Origin: Xanthomonas euvesicatoria pv. euvesicatoria
GTDB lineage: Bacteria > Pseudomonadota > Gammaproteobacteria > Xanthomonadales > Xanthomonadaceae
DNA: 64,000 bases
NCBI RefSeq assembly: GCF_020880415.1
Contig: NZ_JAJIUJ010000119.1
Location: forward strand, 186,001-250,000
Direction of reading: 5' to 3'
Below the pieces are notes generated by a model. It ran no database searches, was not told where the DNA came from, and saw nothing but the letters and a program-made list of their open reading frames with translations. A program made the position numbers and the translations under genes. This document shows, one piece after another, positions 18,855-27,800 of the stretch (position 1 is the first letter of the stretch; each line of letters opens with the position of its first letter).

Positions 18855-19700
18855 TTACTCGCCCACCGTTGCCCAACAGCGCGCGCCATTGCGCTGCACC
18901 CGCACCGGGCCATCGAACACGGCCGACAGGCTGGCATCGGTGAGCAGCGCCTCACGCGTGCCGTCGGCCACCACCTTGCCGGCGCGCAGCAGGATCACCC
19001 GTTCGATCTCCGGCACGATTTCTTCGATGTGATGGGTCACCAGCACCAGCGTGATGCCTTGCCGGGCGAGGTGCCGCATCGTCTCGAGCAGGTGCTGGCG
19101 TGCCACCAGATCCAGCCCGGTGGACGGCTCGTCCAGCAGCAACGCCTGCGGGCGATTGACCAGCGCACGCGCAATCAGCACACGGCGCGTTTCGCCGGCC
19201 GACAATTGCGCAAATTGCCGGTCCACCAACGGCAATGCGCGCGCCAGCGCCAGCGCTTCGCGCGCGCGTGCACGCATGTCGTCGCTGATCTCGCGATGCG
19301 GCGGCACCACGTAGCTGGCGAAGAATCCGGAGAGCACCGCGCTTTCCACATCCAGCCCGGGCATGTCGGCCAGATTGACGCTCAGATCGCTGGTGACGAT
19401 GCCCAATTGCGAGCGCAGGCGATCCACCTGCCAGCGCGTTTGTCCCATCACCTTCACTGCGGGCAGACCGTCGGCGCGCGCCAGCGGGTACAACTCGCGC
19501 GTGATCAATTTGATGAAGGACGATTTGCCGCAGCCATTGGGCCCCAGGATCGCGGTGTGCTGCCCCAGCGCGATGCGCAGGCTCAGCGCATGCAGGACCC
19601 GGACCTGGCCGCGCATCACGCTGGCCTGGTCGAGTTCGATCAGCTGGGCGGCGTTAGTAACGACAGTGGAATCGGCAGCATGTTCGGTGGCAACAGTCAT
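18855..19700 (-). CDS. ABC transporter ATP-binding protein (ModF/FhuC-like, orphan)
   Basis: A 281-residue ABC ATPase with Walker A GPNGCGKSSF, signature LSAGETRRVL, Walker B ALLLDEPSTGLD and switch His in LVTHHIEE. The insertion between Walker A and the signature has SQLGIVTSDLS, as in ModF-like or iron-complex ATPases. No permease or binding protein is adjacent, so it may serve a distant transporter or a non-transport role. It lies 197 bases upstream of the AIM24 gene on the same strand and is divergent from the desaturase gene. Confidence 0.87.
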   Translation of the reverse strand: MTVATEHAADSTVVTNAAQLIELDQASVMRGQVRVLHALSLRIALGQHTAILGPNGCGKSSFIKLITRELYPLARADGLPAVKVMGQTRWQVDRLRSQLGIVTSDLSVNLADMPGLDVESAVLSGFFASYVVPPHREISDDMRARAREALALARALPLVDRQFAQLSAGETRRVLIARALVNRPQALLLDEPSTGLDLVARQHLLETMRHLARQGITLVLVTHHIEEIVPEIERVILLRAGKVVADGTREALLTDASLSAVFDGPVRVQRNGARCWATVGE

Positions 19701-19847
19701 ACGGGTGACAGCAGACGGAAGTGGGGAAGGGGGGTCTGAACCGCTTTAGAAATGTAGGTGCAACCCTACGCATCCGAAGGGTGAAGTTTGCCGCGATCGC
19801 CCCCATCATGTCTGCATCAAATGGAGAGCGCTGCTGTGGAGATGCCG

Positions 19848-21053
19848 ATGTTGTCCGATCCGATCATCGACGTTCTGACTTCCGGCGTGGCAGGGCTGGG
19901 CGTGTGGGGCATGCTGGCGGTGCTGCTAGTCTTCACCCAGCTCACCATCTTTGCAGTGACCTTGTACCTGCATCGCAGCCAGGCGCATCGCGGTGTAGAT
20001 TTCCATCCGGCCATCGCGCATTTCTTCCGCTTCTGGACCTGGTTGACCACCTCGATGATCACCCGCGAATGGGTGGCGATCCATCGCAAGCATCACGCCA
20101 AGGTCGAGACCGAGGAAGACCCGCACAGCCCGCAGACCAAGGGCATCGGCCAGGTTTTCTGGCGCGGTGTGGAGCTGTATCGGCAGGCGCGTGCCGAGCG
20201 TGCCGACATCGAGCAATACGGCAAGGGCGCGCCCAGCGACTGGATCGAACGGCATCTGTACACGCCGCATGCCAACGCCGGCCCGATGGCGTTGCTGGTG
20301 ATCAACTCGGTGTTGTTCGGATTGCCGGGAATTGCGTTGTGGGCAATCCAGATGGCGTGGATTCCGTTCTGGGCCGCCGGTGTGGTCAACGGCCTGGGCC
20401 ACTGGTGGGGCTATCGCAATTTCGAATCGGCCGACACCTCCACCAACCTCACGCCCTGGGCGCTGTGGATCGGTGGCGAAGAATTGCATAACAACCATCA
20501 TGCCTTCCCGAGCTCGGCGCGGTTTTCGATGCGGCGTTGGGAGCTGGATATCGGTTGGGTCGCCATTCGCGGCTTGCAGGCACTGGGCCTTGCCAAGGTG
20601 TTGCGGGTGGCGCCGTCGCTGGATATCCGCCCCAATATCGCCGTGCCCGATGCCGACACGCTCAAGGCGCTGCTCTCGCACCGGTTCCAGGCCATGACCG
20701 ACTACCAGCGCAATGTGCTCAAGCCGGCGTTGCGCGAAGAGGCGGCCGTCACCGGCGCCAAGCTGCGCGAGTTGCTGCCGCGTCGCCTGCGCAAGGGCCT
20801 GGTCGACGACGGGCGCTGGCTCAAGCCGGACGCGCGTGCACAGTTGCAGGCATGGGTGGCGCAGCGTCCGCGCATGCGCACGCTGGTCGAGTACCGTGCG
20901 CGGCTGACCGCGGTACTGGAAGCGCGCAGCCACGATGCGTCCGAACGGCTCCGGCAATTGCAGCAGTGGTGCCATGAGGCCGAGGCCAGCGGCAATGCCG
21001 CGTTGCAGGCGTATGCGGCGCGGCTCAAGGGGTATGCGCTGAGTGGTGCGTAA
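19848..21053 (+). CDS. Membrane fatty acid desaturase (acyl-CoA/delta-9 type)
   Basis: A protein of about 401 residues with the three histidine boxes of di-iron desaturases: HRSQAH near residue 42, HRKHH near 79 and HNNHH near 212. Hydrophobic helices flank them, and the last 130 residues are a charged helical extension. It introduces a cis double bond into membrane acyl chains and so tunes fluidity. ATG codons at 19842 and 19848 are both possible; GTGGAG precedes with the better spacing for 19848. The gap to the divergent ABC gene holds GTAGG-TGCAA-CCCTAC, a possible regulator site. Confidence 0.92.
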   Translation: MLSDPIIDVLTSGVAGLGVWGMLAVLLVFTQLTIFAVTLYLHRSQAHRGVDFHPAIAHFFRFWTWLTTSMITREWVAIHRKHHAKVETEEDPHSPQTKGIGQVFWRGVELYRQARAERADIEQYGKGAPSDWIERHLYTPHANAGPMALLVINSVLFGLPGIALWAIQMAWIPFWAAGVVNGLGHWWGYRNFESADTSTNLTPWALWIGGEELHNNHHAFPSSARFSMRRWELDIGWVAIRGLQALGLAKVLRVAPSLDIRPNIAVPDADTLKALLSHRFQAMTDYQRNVLKPALREEAAVTGAKLRELLPRRLRKGLVDDGRWLKPDARAQLQAWVAQRPRMRTLVEYRARLTAVLEARSHDASERLRQLQQWCHEAEASGNAALQAYAARLKGYALSGA

Positions 21054-21438
21054 CCCGGGCGGCAGGCGCGCTGTGGTGCGTGTACACCGGGCGCGTGGCG
21101 TGATCGTGCGTGCCTTGCTGGTTGTGTGGTGTGCCTGTGTGCCGGCGATTGCCGCGCAGGCCCAGGTCCAGGACAGCCAGCAATATCTGCAGCGCATGGA
21201 TACCGATGGCGATGGGCGGGTGAGCCTGGACGAATATCTGGCCTGGATGAGCTACGCCTTCGATCAACGCGATACCGATCACGATGGCGTGCTGCAAGGC
21301 GATGAACTGCCGGGCCGTCGCGGCAAGCCGATCACCCGTGCGGCGCATCGTGCCACCTTGATCGCGCGCTTCGCGCGGCAGGATGCCGATGGCGACGGCT
21401 ACCTGAGTGCACGCGAACTGCTGGCGCCGCCCCGCTGA
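21043..21438 (+). CDS. Small exported EF-hand calcium-binding protein
   Basis: Up to 131 residues. A hydrophobic export signal is followed by AIAAQAQ, and the mature part has three EF-hand loops: DTDGDGRVSLDEY, DTDHDGVLQGDEL and DADGDGYLSAREL. All three keep the acidic 1-3-5-12 pattern. The start is uncertain: GTG at 21043 overlaps the desaturase stop, while GTG at 21100 begins closer to the hydrophobic core (IVRALLVVWCACVPA). It probably binds calcium in the periplasm; partner unknown. Confidence 0.72.
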   Translation: MVRNPGGRRAVVRVHRARGVIVRALLVVWCACVPAIAAQAQVQDSQQYLQRMDTDGDGRVSLDEYLAWMSYAFDQRDTDHDGVLQGDELPGRRGKPITRAAHRATLIARFARQDADGDGYLSARELLAPPR

Positions 21439-21486
21439 TGCGCACCTTCGCGCGTGGCTGACGCTGCCTTCGGCAAGCTCGGCCGC

Positions 21487-22224
21487 ATGTTCACTCTCGA
21501 CCGGGTCAGCCGCCGCTACGGCCAGGCCATCGCACTCGATGCTGTCTCGCTGACGTTTGCCAGCGGCATCACGACCGCATTGATCGGCCCGAGCGGCGCC
21601 GGCAAATCCACCGTGCTGCGCATGCTGGTCGGGCTGGAGTGGCCGGACAGCGGCACGGTCGCTTTCGACGGCACCCCGTTGCAGCGCGCCAACCTGCAGG
21701 CGCAACGGCAACGCATCGGCTACGTCATCCAGGAAGGCGGCCTGTTTCCGCATCTGGATGCACGCAGCAACGTGACCTTGCTGGCACAGACGCTGGGCTG
21801 GACGCGGGAACGCATCGAGGCGCGTCTGGATGTCTTGTGCGCCCTGTGCCAATTGCCAACGCAGTTGCTGGCGCGCTACCCGGCCGAACTCTCCGGTGGT
21901 CAACGCCAGCGCGTGGGGCTGATTCGTGCACTGATGCTGGACCCGCCGGCCTTGTTGCTGGACGAACCACTCGGCGCGCTCGATCCCATCGTGCGCTACG
22001 ACCTGCAGGCGCAAATGCGCGAACTGTTCGCGCAGCTGGGCAAGACCGTGGTGCTGGTGACGCATGACGTGGCCGAAGCCGCCTATCTGGCCGACAACCT
22101 GGTGCTGATGCGCGCCGGCCGCATCGTGCAGCAAGGCCGTGCGCGCGATCTGCTGGAGCAGCCGGCCGATGCGTTCGTGCAGCGCTTTCTCACCGCCCAG
22201 CGCAGCATTGGCGATGCCGCATGA
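21487..22224 (+). CDS. Osmoprotectant/betaine ABC importer, ATP-binding protein (OpuCA/YehX type)
   Basis: A 245-residue ABC ATPase with Walker A GPSGAGKST, Q-loop YVIQEGGLFPHL, signature LSGGQRQRVGL, Walker B ALLLDEPLGALD and switch LVTHDVAEA. The Q-loop sequence is typical of quaternary-amine importers. There are no C-terminal CBS domains. It overlaps the next gene by four bases (ATGA), which encodes binding protein and permease as one chain. A GTG at 21454 would add 11 residues; the ATG at 21487 matches the family start MFTLDRVSRRYG. Confidence 0.9.
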   Translation: MFTLDRVSRRYGQAIALDAVSLTFASGITTALIGPSGAGKSTVLRMLVGLEWPDSGTVAFDGTPLQRANLQAQRQRIGYVIQEGGLFPHLDARSNVTLLAQTLGWTRERIEARLDVLCALCQLPTQLLARYPAELSGGQRQRVGLIRALMLDPPALLLDEPLGALDPIVRYDLQAQMRELFAQLGKTVVLVTHDVAEAAYLADNLVLMRAGRIVQQGRARDLLEQPADAFVQRFLTAQRSIGDAA

Positions 22225-23693
22225 TGGCGCGTGCGCTCATCGCCGTGGTGTGGCTGATCTGCAGTGTTAGCGCGCAGGCCGCGCAGGTCACCATTGGGTC
22301 GAAGAACTTCACCGAAGCGGTGATTCTTGGCGAAATCGCCACCGCCGCCGGCAAACGTGATGGTGTAGACGTGCAGCACCGCGCACAACTCGGTGGCACG
22401 CGCATCCTGTGGCGGGCGCTGGAGACCGGGCAGATCGACGCGTATGCCGAATACACCGGCACGCTGGCACAGGAGCTGCTGCAACTGCCCAACGCCAGCC
22501 AGGCCGAGCTGCGTGCCGCACTCGACGCACGCGGGCTGGCGATGACCGATTCGCTGGGTTTCCAGAACACCTATGCCTTCGGTATGAAGCGCGAACGTGC
22601 GCAGGCATTGGGCATCGCCTCGTTGTCGGATCTTGCACGGCATCCCAGCCTCAAGATCGGTCTGAGCAATGAGTTCATGCAGCGCGCCGATGGCTGGCCG
22701 GGCGTGCGCGCGGCGTACGCGCTGCCGCAGGCCGCGACCGGGCTGGATCACGACCTGGCCTATCGCGCGTTGCAGAGCGGCGCCATCGAGGTCACCGATC
22801 TGTACAGCACCGATGCGGAAATTCCGTATTACCAGCTGCAGGTGCTACGCGACGACCGCCATTATTTCCCGGACTACCAGGCGATTTTTGTGTATCGCAA
22901 GGACCTGGCGCACCGCTCGCCGGCGATGCTGCAGGCCTTGCGGGGGCTGCAAGGACGTATCGATGAAGCGACCATGCAACGGCTCAATGCACAGGTCAAA
23001 CTGGAGCGGCAGTCCGAAGCGGCGGTTGCCGCGCGTTGGCTGGGCGTCACGCCGGCCTCTGAAACGGACTCGCGGTTGACGCGGCTGCTGCGGCATACGC
23101 GCGAGCATCTGGCGTTGGTGGGTATTTCTTTGGGTCTGGCGTTGCTGCTTGCGCTGCCGTTGGGCGTGCTGGCGGCGCGGCGTCCACGTCTGGGGCAGGT
23201 GGTGTTGTCGTTGACCGGTGTGCTGCAGACGCTGCCGTCGTTGGCGGTATTCGTCTTCATGATTCCGCTGTTCGGCATCGGCGCCAAGCCGGCGATTGCC
23301 GCGCTGTTCTTGTATAGCCTGCTGCCGATCGTGCGCAACACCCATGCCGGGCTGACCTCGATCCCACGCGAACTGCGCCAGACTGCGCACGCCATCGGAT
23401 TGCCCGCGTGGACACGCCTGTGGCGGGTGGAACTGCCGCTGGCCCGCCGCACGATCGTGGCCGGCATCCAGACCGCGGCGGTGATCAATGTGGGCACCGC
23501 CACGCTGGGTGCGCTGATCGGTGCGGGCGGCTATGGCCAACCGATTCTCACCGGCATCCGTCTGGACGATATCGGCCTGATTTTGGAAGGCGCCATTCCC
23601 GCTGCCGTGCTTGCGCTGCTGGTGCAGGCGGTGTTCGAAGGCGCGGAGCGATGGGTCACGCCGCGTGGGTTGCGGATCAGCCAGCGGCAGTGA
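22221..23693 (+). CDS. Osmoprotectant ABC importer: substrate-binding protein fused to permease
   Basis: A 490-residue protein. After a signal-like hydrophobic N-terminus (residues 1-20), residues about 21-275 are an OpuAC/OsmF-type substrate-binding domain (VTIGSKNFTEAVILGEI, DAYAEYTGTL). Residues about 285-480 are a BPD permease with several helices and an EAA-like loop (ELRQTAHAIGLPAWTRLWRVELPLARR). Binding domain first and permease second is the reverse of several known betaine fusions. With the ATPase just upstream it makes a complete two-gene importer for choline-, betaine- or carnitine-like solutes. Exact substrate unknown. Confidence 0.88.
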   Translation: MMARALIAVVWLICSVSAQAAQVTIGSKNFTEAVILGEIATAAGKRDGVDVQHRAQLGGTRILWRALETGQIDAYAEYTGTLAQELLQLPNASQAELRAALDARGLAMTDSLGFQNTYAFGMKRERAQALGIASLSDLARHPSLKIGLSNEFMQRADGWPGVRAAYALPQAATGLDHDLAYRALQSGAIEVTDLYSTDAEIPYYQLQVLRDDRHYFPDYQAIFVYRKDLAHRSPAMLQALRGLQGRIDEATMQRLNAQVKLERQSEAAVAARWLGVTPASETDSRLTRLLRHTREHLALVGISLGLALLLALPLGVLAARRPRLGQVVLSLTGVLQTLPSLAVFVFMIPLFGIGAKPAIAALFLYSLLPIVRNTHAGLTSIPRELRQTAHAIGLPAWTRLWRVELPLARRTIVAGIQTAAVINVGTATLGALIGAGGYGQPILTGIRLDDIGLILEGAIPAAVLALLVQAVFEGAERWVTPRGLRISQRQ

Positions 23694-23883
23694 CGCGGGT
23701 TCAATCGCTGAAAATCGCGCGCGCCGCTTCGCTGCCGCTGATCCTTACGCCAATTGTCGTTCGTAGAGCGCGCTGGCCTGCGATGGAGCCTTGCCGATGC
23801 TGCCTGATGACGCGCTGGCCTGCGTACATGTGTTGCAACCAGTACCGCTGCAGATGCCTGGCCCGCGATGCCTGCGCGCCGCC

Positions 23884-25065
23884 TCACCCATCCGGCAGCG
23901 CTGCAATGACCTGTGACAACGCGTGGTCGGTGACGCTCAAATGTGGCGCGATGCGCAGACGTCCATGCCGACGCGTGCAGATCACGCCACTCGCGCCGAG
24001 CGCCGTTGCCACCGCATCCAATGCCGCTGCCGGCGGCTGCAGTGCGGTGAGATGCGGCGCATGTCCGGGCGTGCACCAGCTGCCCACGCCGCGCGCCTGC
24101 AGGGCGGCGTCCCAATGCGCAGTCAACTCGCCCAACGCCGCTGCGATGCGCGCCGGCTGCCACGCGGTGAGTTGTTGCAGGGCCACCGTGGCCGTTGCGA
24201 CCCGCAACGGGTCGGCAACCCCGCCCGCATCGAATCGGCGTGCACCGCTGCGATACCGCGGCGCGCTGGCCACCGGAAATTCCCAACTGCTGCCCGCATC
24301 GCGGCCGATCCAGTGTTCTTCGATCGGCAGCCCGTCCGTGCGCCACTGCGGCGCGACCCACAGCCATGCCAATCCCATCGGCCCGAGCAACCATTTGTGC
24401 CCGACGCTGACCACGAAATCCGGTTGCCAGCGCGGCAGATCCGGTGGCAACACCCCAAGGCTCTGGCTCAAGTCCAGCACCAGGGCAGCGCCGCGTGCCT
24501 GCATGGCGGCACTGATGCGGTCCAGATCCAGCATTCGCCCGTCCAGCCAGTACGCATGCGGCAAGCTGGCAATCCGCAGCGCAGGCGTGTCGGCAATGGT
24601 CTGCAGCACTGCATCGGTCAAGCTGCCGCCAGCGGTGGCGGGCACCGCCACCAGATGCGCGCCGGTCTCTGCGCAGCGGCGCTGCCAGATCAACAGATTG
24701 GACGGAAATTGCCCTTCCAGCACCAGCACTGCGTCGCCGGCTTGCACAGGCAGATTGCGCGCGGCCGTGGCCAGGCCGTGCGCGGCCGACGGCACCATGG
24801 CCACCGCATCGGCATCGCCGTCCAATAGCGCGGCCGCAAGTCCGCGCACCTGCTCGATCTGCTGTAACCAGGTATCGAACGGCAACCGCCATGGTGTGGC
24901 CATTGCATCGACCGCCTGGTGCGCAACGGTCTGCATGGCGCGCAACAACGGACCACGCGACGCCGCATCCAGATGGATGACCCCGGAAGGCAGCGCGAAC
25001 GCCTGCTGACGCTGGGCCCACGCGAGGGGCGCAGCAAGCGTACTGGACAGAGATGGCGATGACAT
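23884..25065 (-). CDS. Class V aminotransferase-fold PLP enzyme, probable EgtE-like C-S lyase
   Basis: A 393-residue PLP enzyme of the cysteine desulfurase/class V fold. The cofactor lysine is in SVGHKWLLGP near residue 225, and LVLDLSQSLG holds the PLP-contacting Asp. It is divergent from egtB-egtD with 71 bases between starts. In mycobacteria EgtE, of this fold, cleaves hercynylcysteine sulfoxide to ergothioneine, so this is the obvious local candidate for that last step. The function is inferred from neighbours; fold assignment is firm. Start alternatives: ATG at 25065 or GTG at 25071. Confidence 0.75.
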   Translation of the reverse strand: MSSPSLSSTLAAPLAWAQRQQAFALPSGVIHLDAASRGPLLRAMQTVAHQAVDAMATPWRLPFDTWLQQIEQVRGLAAALLDGDADAVAMVPSAAHGLATAARNLPVQAGDAVLVLEGQFPSNLLIWQRRCAETGAHLVAVPATAGGSLTDAVLQTIADTPALRIASLPHAYWLDGRMLDLDRISAAMQARGAALVLDLSQSLGVLPPDLPRWQPDFVVSVGHKWLLGPMGLAWLWVAPQWRTDGLPIEEHWIGRDAGSSWEFPVASAPRYRSGARRFDAGGVADPLRVATATVALQQLTAWQPARIAAALGELTAHWDAALQARGVGSWCTPGHAPHLTALQPPAAALDAVATALGASGVICTRRHGRLRIAPHLSVTDHALSQVIAALPDG

Positions 25066-25136
25066 GCCCACAGCTTACCGCTGGCTGCCACGCTGCCCAC
25101 ACGGCACGTTCACGGGCGCTCCCCAAGCATAGGGCG

Positions 25137-26420
25137 ATGTCTGCACTCTCACCTCTGCTGGGCCACCTCCAGCAACAGCAGTTGATGCTGCTGGAACGCT
25201 ACGCGCAGACCCGCGCGCTGAGCGACCGTCTCGCCGCACCCTTGAGCGCCGAAGACGCGATGGTGCAGAGCATGCCGGACGCGAGCCCGAGCAAATGGCA
25301 TCTGGCGCACACCACCTGGTTTTTCGAACGCTTCGTGCTGCAGGCCGATCCGGCGTACCGCGTGTTCGACCCGGCCTGGGACTTCCTGTTCAACAGCTAC
25401 TACCAGAGCGTGGGGCCGATGCATGCGCGGGCCCGCCGCGGCGTGCTTTCGCGCCCCTCGTTGCAGCAGGTACGCGACTACCGTGCTGCGGTCGATAGGC
25501 AGATGCAACAGCGCTTGCGCGAGGGCCTGCTCGATGCACAGGCCTGCACCGTCGTGCAGCTCGGCATCCAGCACGAGCAGCAACACCAGGAGTTGCTGCT
25601 GACCGATATCAAGCATGCGCTGTGGAGCAACCCGTTGCAGCCGGCCTACCGTGACCTGCCCACACCGCCTGCGGCCGTTGCCAGCCCGCTGCGCTGGCAT
25701 GCGCGCGACGAGCAGATCGTCCAGATCGGCGCCGCTGCATGGCCACAGGCCGACATCTTCGCCTACGACAACGAATCGCCGCGCCATCGCGTGCTGGTCG
25801 GTGCGCATGCGCTGGCCAGCCGTGTGGTCACCAACGCCGAGTTCCAGCAATTCATCGATGACGGCGGCTACCGCAGTGCCGGTGCCTGGCTCAGCGATGG
25901 CTGGGCGATGGTGCAGGCGCAGGGTTGGCAACATCCCTTGTATTGGGATGCCGATGGCCGCGAGTTCACGCTGGACGGCTGGCGCACGCGCGATCCACAC
26001 GCGCCGGTCTGTCATCTGAGCCTGTTCGAAGCCGATGCGTTCGCGCGCTGGGCCGGTGCGCGCCTTCCCACCGAAGCCGAGTGGGAGCAGGCCGCGACCG
26101 GCGTGCCGGTACAGGGCAATTTCGTCGACACCGATGCGTTGCATCCGCGTGGCGCAGAAGCAGTGGACACCGGTATCCAGCAGCTGTTCGGCGATGTCTG
26201 GGAGTGGACCGGTAGTGCGTACCTGCCGTATCCAGGCTTTACCCCGTGGCCCGGGTCGCTGGGCGAATACAACGGCAAATTCATGAATGCGCAATGGGTC
26301 TTGCGTGGTGGCAGTTGCGCCAGCCCGGCCAGCCATCTGCGTGCCAGTTACCGCAACTTTTTCCCCTCCGATGCGCGTTGGCAGTTTGCCGGCGTGCGCC
26401 TTGCCAAGGATCTGCCTTGA
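25137..26420 (+). CDS. egtB: Ergothioneine biosynthesis sulfoxide synthase EgtB
   Basis: A 427-residue mononuclear iron enzyme. The N-terminal DinB-like domain has a candidate ligand His in KWHLAHTTWFFERFVL (residues 53-68) and the HxxxHxE motif at His146, His150 and Glu152. A formylglycine-generating-enzyme-like domain follows from about 195 (TNAEFQQFIDDGGY, RLPTEAEWE), ending in ASYRNFFPSDARWQFAGVRL. EgtB joins trimethylhistidine to a thiol via sulfoxide formation. With no egtA or egtC nearby, free cysteine rather than gamma-glutamylcysteine may be the donor. The ATG at 25137 fits the family. Confidence 0.93.
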   Translation: MSALSPLLGHLQQQQLMLLERYAQTRALSDRLAAPLSAEDAMVQSMPDASPSKWHLAHTTWFFERFVLQADPAYRVFDPAWDFLFNSYYQSVGPMHARARRGVLSRPSLQQVRDYRAAVDRQMQQRLREGLLDAQACTVVQLGIQHEQQHQELLLTDIKHALWSNPLQPAYRDLPTPPAAVASPLRWHARDEQIVQIGAAAWPQADIFAYDNESPRHRVLVGAHALASRVVTNAEFQQFIDDGGYRSAGAWLSDGWAMVQAQGWQHPLYWDADGREFTLDGWRTRDPHAPVCHLSLFEADAFARWAGARLPTEAEWEQAATGVPVQGNFVDTDALHPRGAEAVDTGIQQLFGDVWEWTGSAYLPYPGFTPWPGSLGEYNGKFMNAQWVLRGGSCASPASHLRASYRNFFPSDARWQFAGVRLAKDLP

Positions 26421-27403
26421 ACGCCGCCGCCCATGCCCTGCAACGCGCGCACGCCGCGCTGACCGACCTGCGCCCGCAGCCGGACGACATCACCGCCGAT
26501 GCACTGGCGGGGTTGTCGCAAACGCCCAAGACGCTGCCGTCGAAATATTTCTACGATGCGCGCGGCTCGCAACTGTTCGAAGCCATTACGCAGCAGCCGG
26601 AGTATTACCTCACCAGCACCGAGCTGAGTTTGCTGGAAGCCAGCATGGGCTCGATCGCTCAGGCGATCGGCGCTGGCGTGCATGTGGTCGAATACGGCAG
26701 CGGCAGCGGCCGCAAGACCGAGTTGCTGCTGCAGGGCCTGCGCGATGTGGTGGCCTACACGCCGCTGGAAATCTCCCGTACCGCGCTGCTGGAAAGCACC
26801 GCGCGGCTGGCCCAGCAATTTCCGCAGATCCAGATGTTGCCGGTGTGCACCGACTTCACCAAGCCGCTGCGCCTGCCCGATGCGCAGCGCCCGGCGCGGC
26901 GGCACGTGGTGTTCTTCCCCGGCTCCACGCTCGGCAATTTCGCCGATGCGGCCGCGATCGAATTGCTGGATGCGATGCGCCAGACCATGGGCAGCGATGG
27001 TTGCGCCCTGATCGGTATCGATCTGGACAAGGACGCCGGGCTGATCGAGGCGGCCTACAACGATGCAGCCGGCGTCACCGCCGAGTTCACCCTCAACCTG
27101 CTGGCGCGGCTCAATCGCGAGATCGGGAGCGATTTCGATCTGGACGGTTTCCGTCACCACGCGGTGTATGTCCGTGAGCGCGGCCGCATCGAAACCTTCC
27201 TGGTCAGCCAACGCGCGCAGCAGGTGCGGGTCGGCGGCAAGGACATCGCGTTTGCCGAAGGCGAAGCGATGCAGGTCGAATACAGCTGCAAATACACCGA
27301 CGCGCGTTTTGCCGAACTGGCTGCCGCAGCCGGGCTCAAGGTCACCCACGGCTGGAACGATGCCAAGGATTGGTTCGGCCTGCGCCTGCTGCGCCCATTG
27401 TGA
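26417..27403 (+). CDS. egtD: L-histidine N-alpha-methyltransferase EgtD
   Basis: A 328-residue SAM-dependent methyltransferase that trimethylates histidine to hercynine, the first ergothioneine step. Family blocks: KYFYDARGSQLFEAI and PEYYLTSTE (histidine site), VEYGSGSGRKTELLL (SAM loop), FFPGSTLGNF, and YSCKYT near the end. The frame has no ATG near its 5' end. TTG at 26417 overlaps the egtB stop (TTGA) and gives normal length, so a TTG start with translational coupling is the best model. The EgtB-EgtD order makes it an operon. Confidence 0.93.
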   Translation: MNAAAHALQRAHAALTDLRPQPDDITADALAGLSQTPKTLPSKYFYDARGSQLFEAITQQPEYYLTSTELSLLEASMGSIAQAIGAGVHVVEYGSGSGRKTELLLQGLRDVVAYTPLEISRTALLESTARLAQQFPQIQMLPVCTDFTKPLRLPDAQRPARRHVVFFPGSTLGNFADAAAIELLDAMRQTMGSDGCALIGIDLDKDAGLIEAAYNDAAGVTAEFTLNLLARLNREIGSDFDLDGFRHHAVYVRERGRIETFLVSQRAQQVRVGGKDIAFAEGEAMQVEYSCKYTDARFAELAAAAGLKVTHGWNDAKDWFGLRLLRPL

Positions 27404-27418
27404 TCCTGCGGGGCAGGC

Positions 27419-27688
27419 GTGCAGTCGCCCGATGATGCGCAGGTTGCCGCGTTGATCCGGCACCTGCTTGCGCAACGTCGGCCCGAGCAATCGATCTGTC
27501 CCTCGGAAGTCGCGCGTGCTTTGAGCGATGACGCGGCGGTGTGGCGAAGCCTGATGCCCCAGGTGCGTACGGTGGCCGCAGCTGCCGCAGGCAGAGGCCT
27601 GGTACGGATCACCCAGCAGGGTCGAACTGTGGACCCTGCCACCGCACGCGGACCGATTCGACTGATGCGTGGGCCGCATTTCGACTGA
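27419..27688 (+). CDS. DUF3253 small protein
   Basis: An 89-residue basic/helical protein matching the DUF3253 pattern: a helical start, SICPSEVARAL in the middle (a winged-helix-like segment) and GRTVDPATARGPIRL at the end. It starts with GTG 15 bases after egtD and is probably co-transcribed with egtBD. Function unknown; the fold suggests nucleic-acid binding, but that is weak. Confidence 0.75.
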   Translation: MQSPDDAQVAALIRHLLAQRRPEQSICPSEVARALSDDAAVWRSLMPQVRTVAAAAAGRGLVRITQQGRTVDPATARGPIRLMRGPHFD

Positions 27689-27750
27689 AGCCCCATTGAG
27701 TGGATGCGCCAGCTTCCGTATGTTGCGGGATTAAGTAGCGGGATTAAACC

Positions 27751-27800
27751 GAATGTCGCCGAGCGACTACATCAAAAGGATGTAATCGTTCGGTGACATC
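27751..27800. terminator. Long hairpin between convergent genes, probable bidirectional terminator
   Basis: The arm AATGTCGCCGAGCGACTACA (then TC) ending at 27773 pairs with 27779-27800 around an AAAAG loop. The stem is about 21 base pairs, with two G-T wobbles and one mismatch. It lies exactly between the DUF3253 gene and the convergent oxidoreductase gene. Confidence 0.6.
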
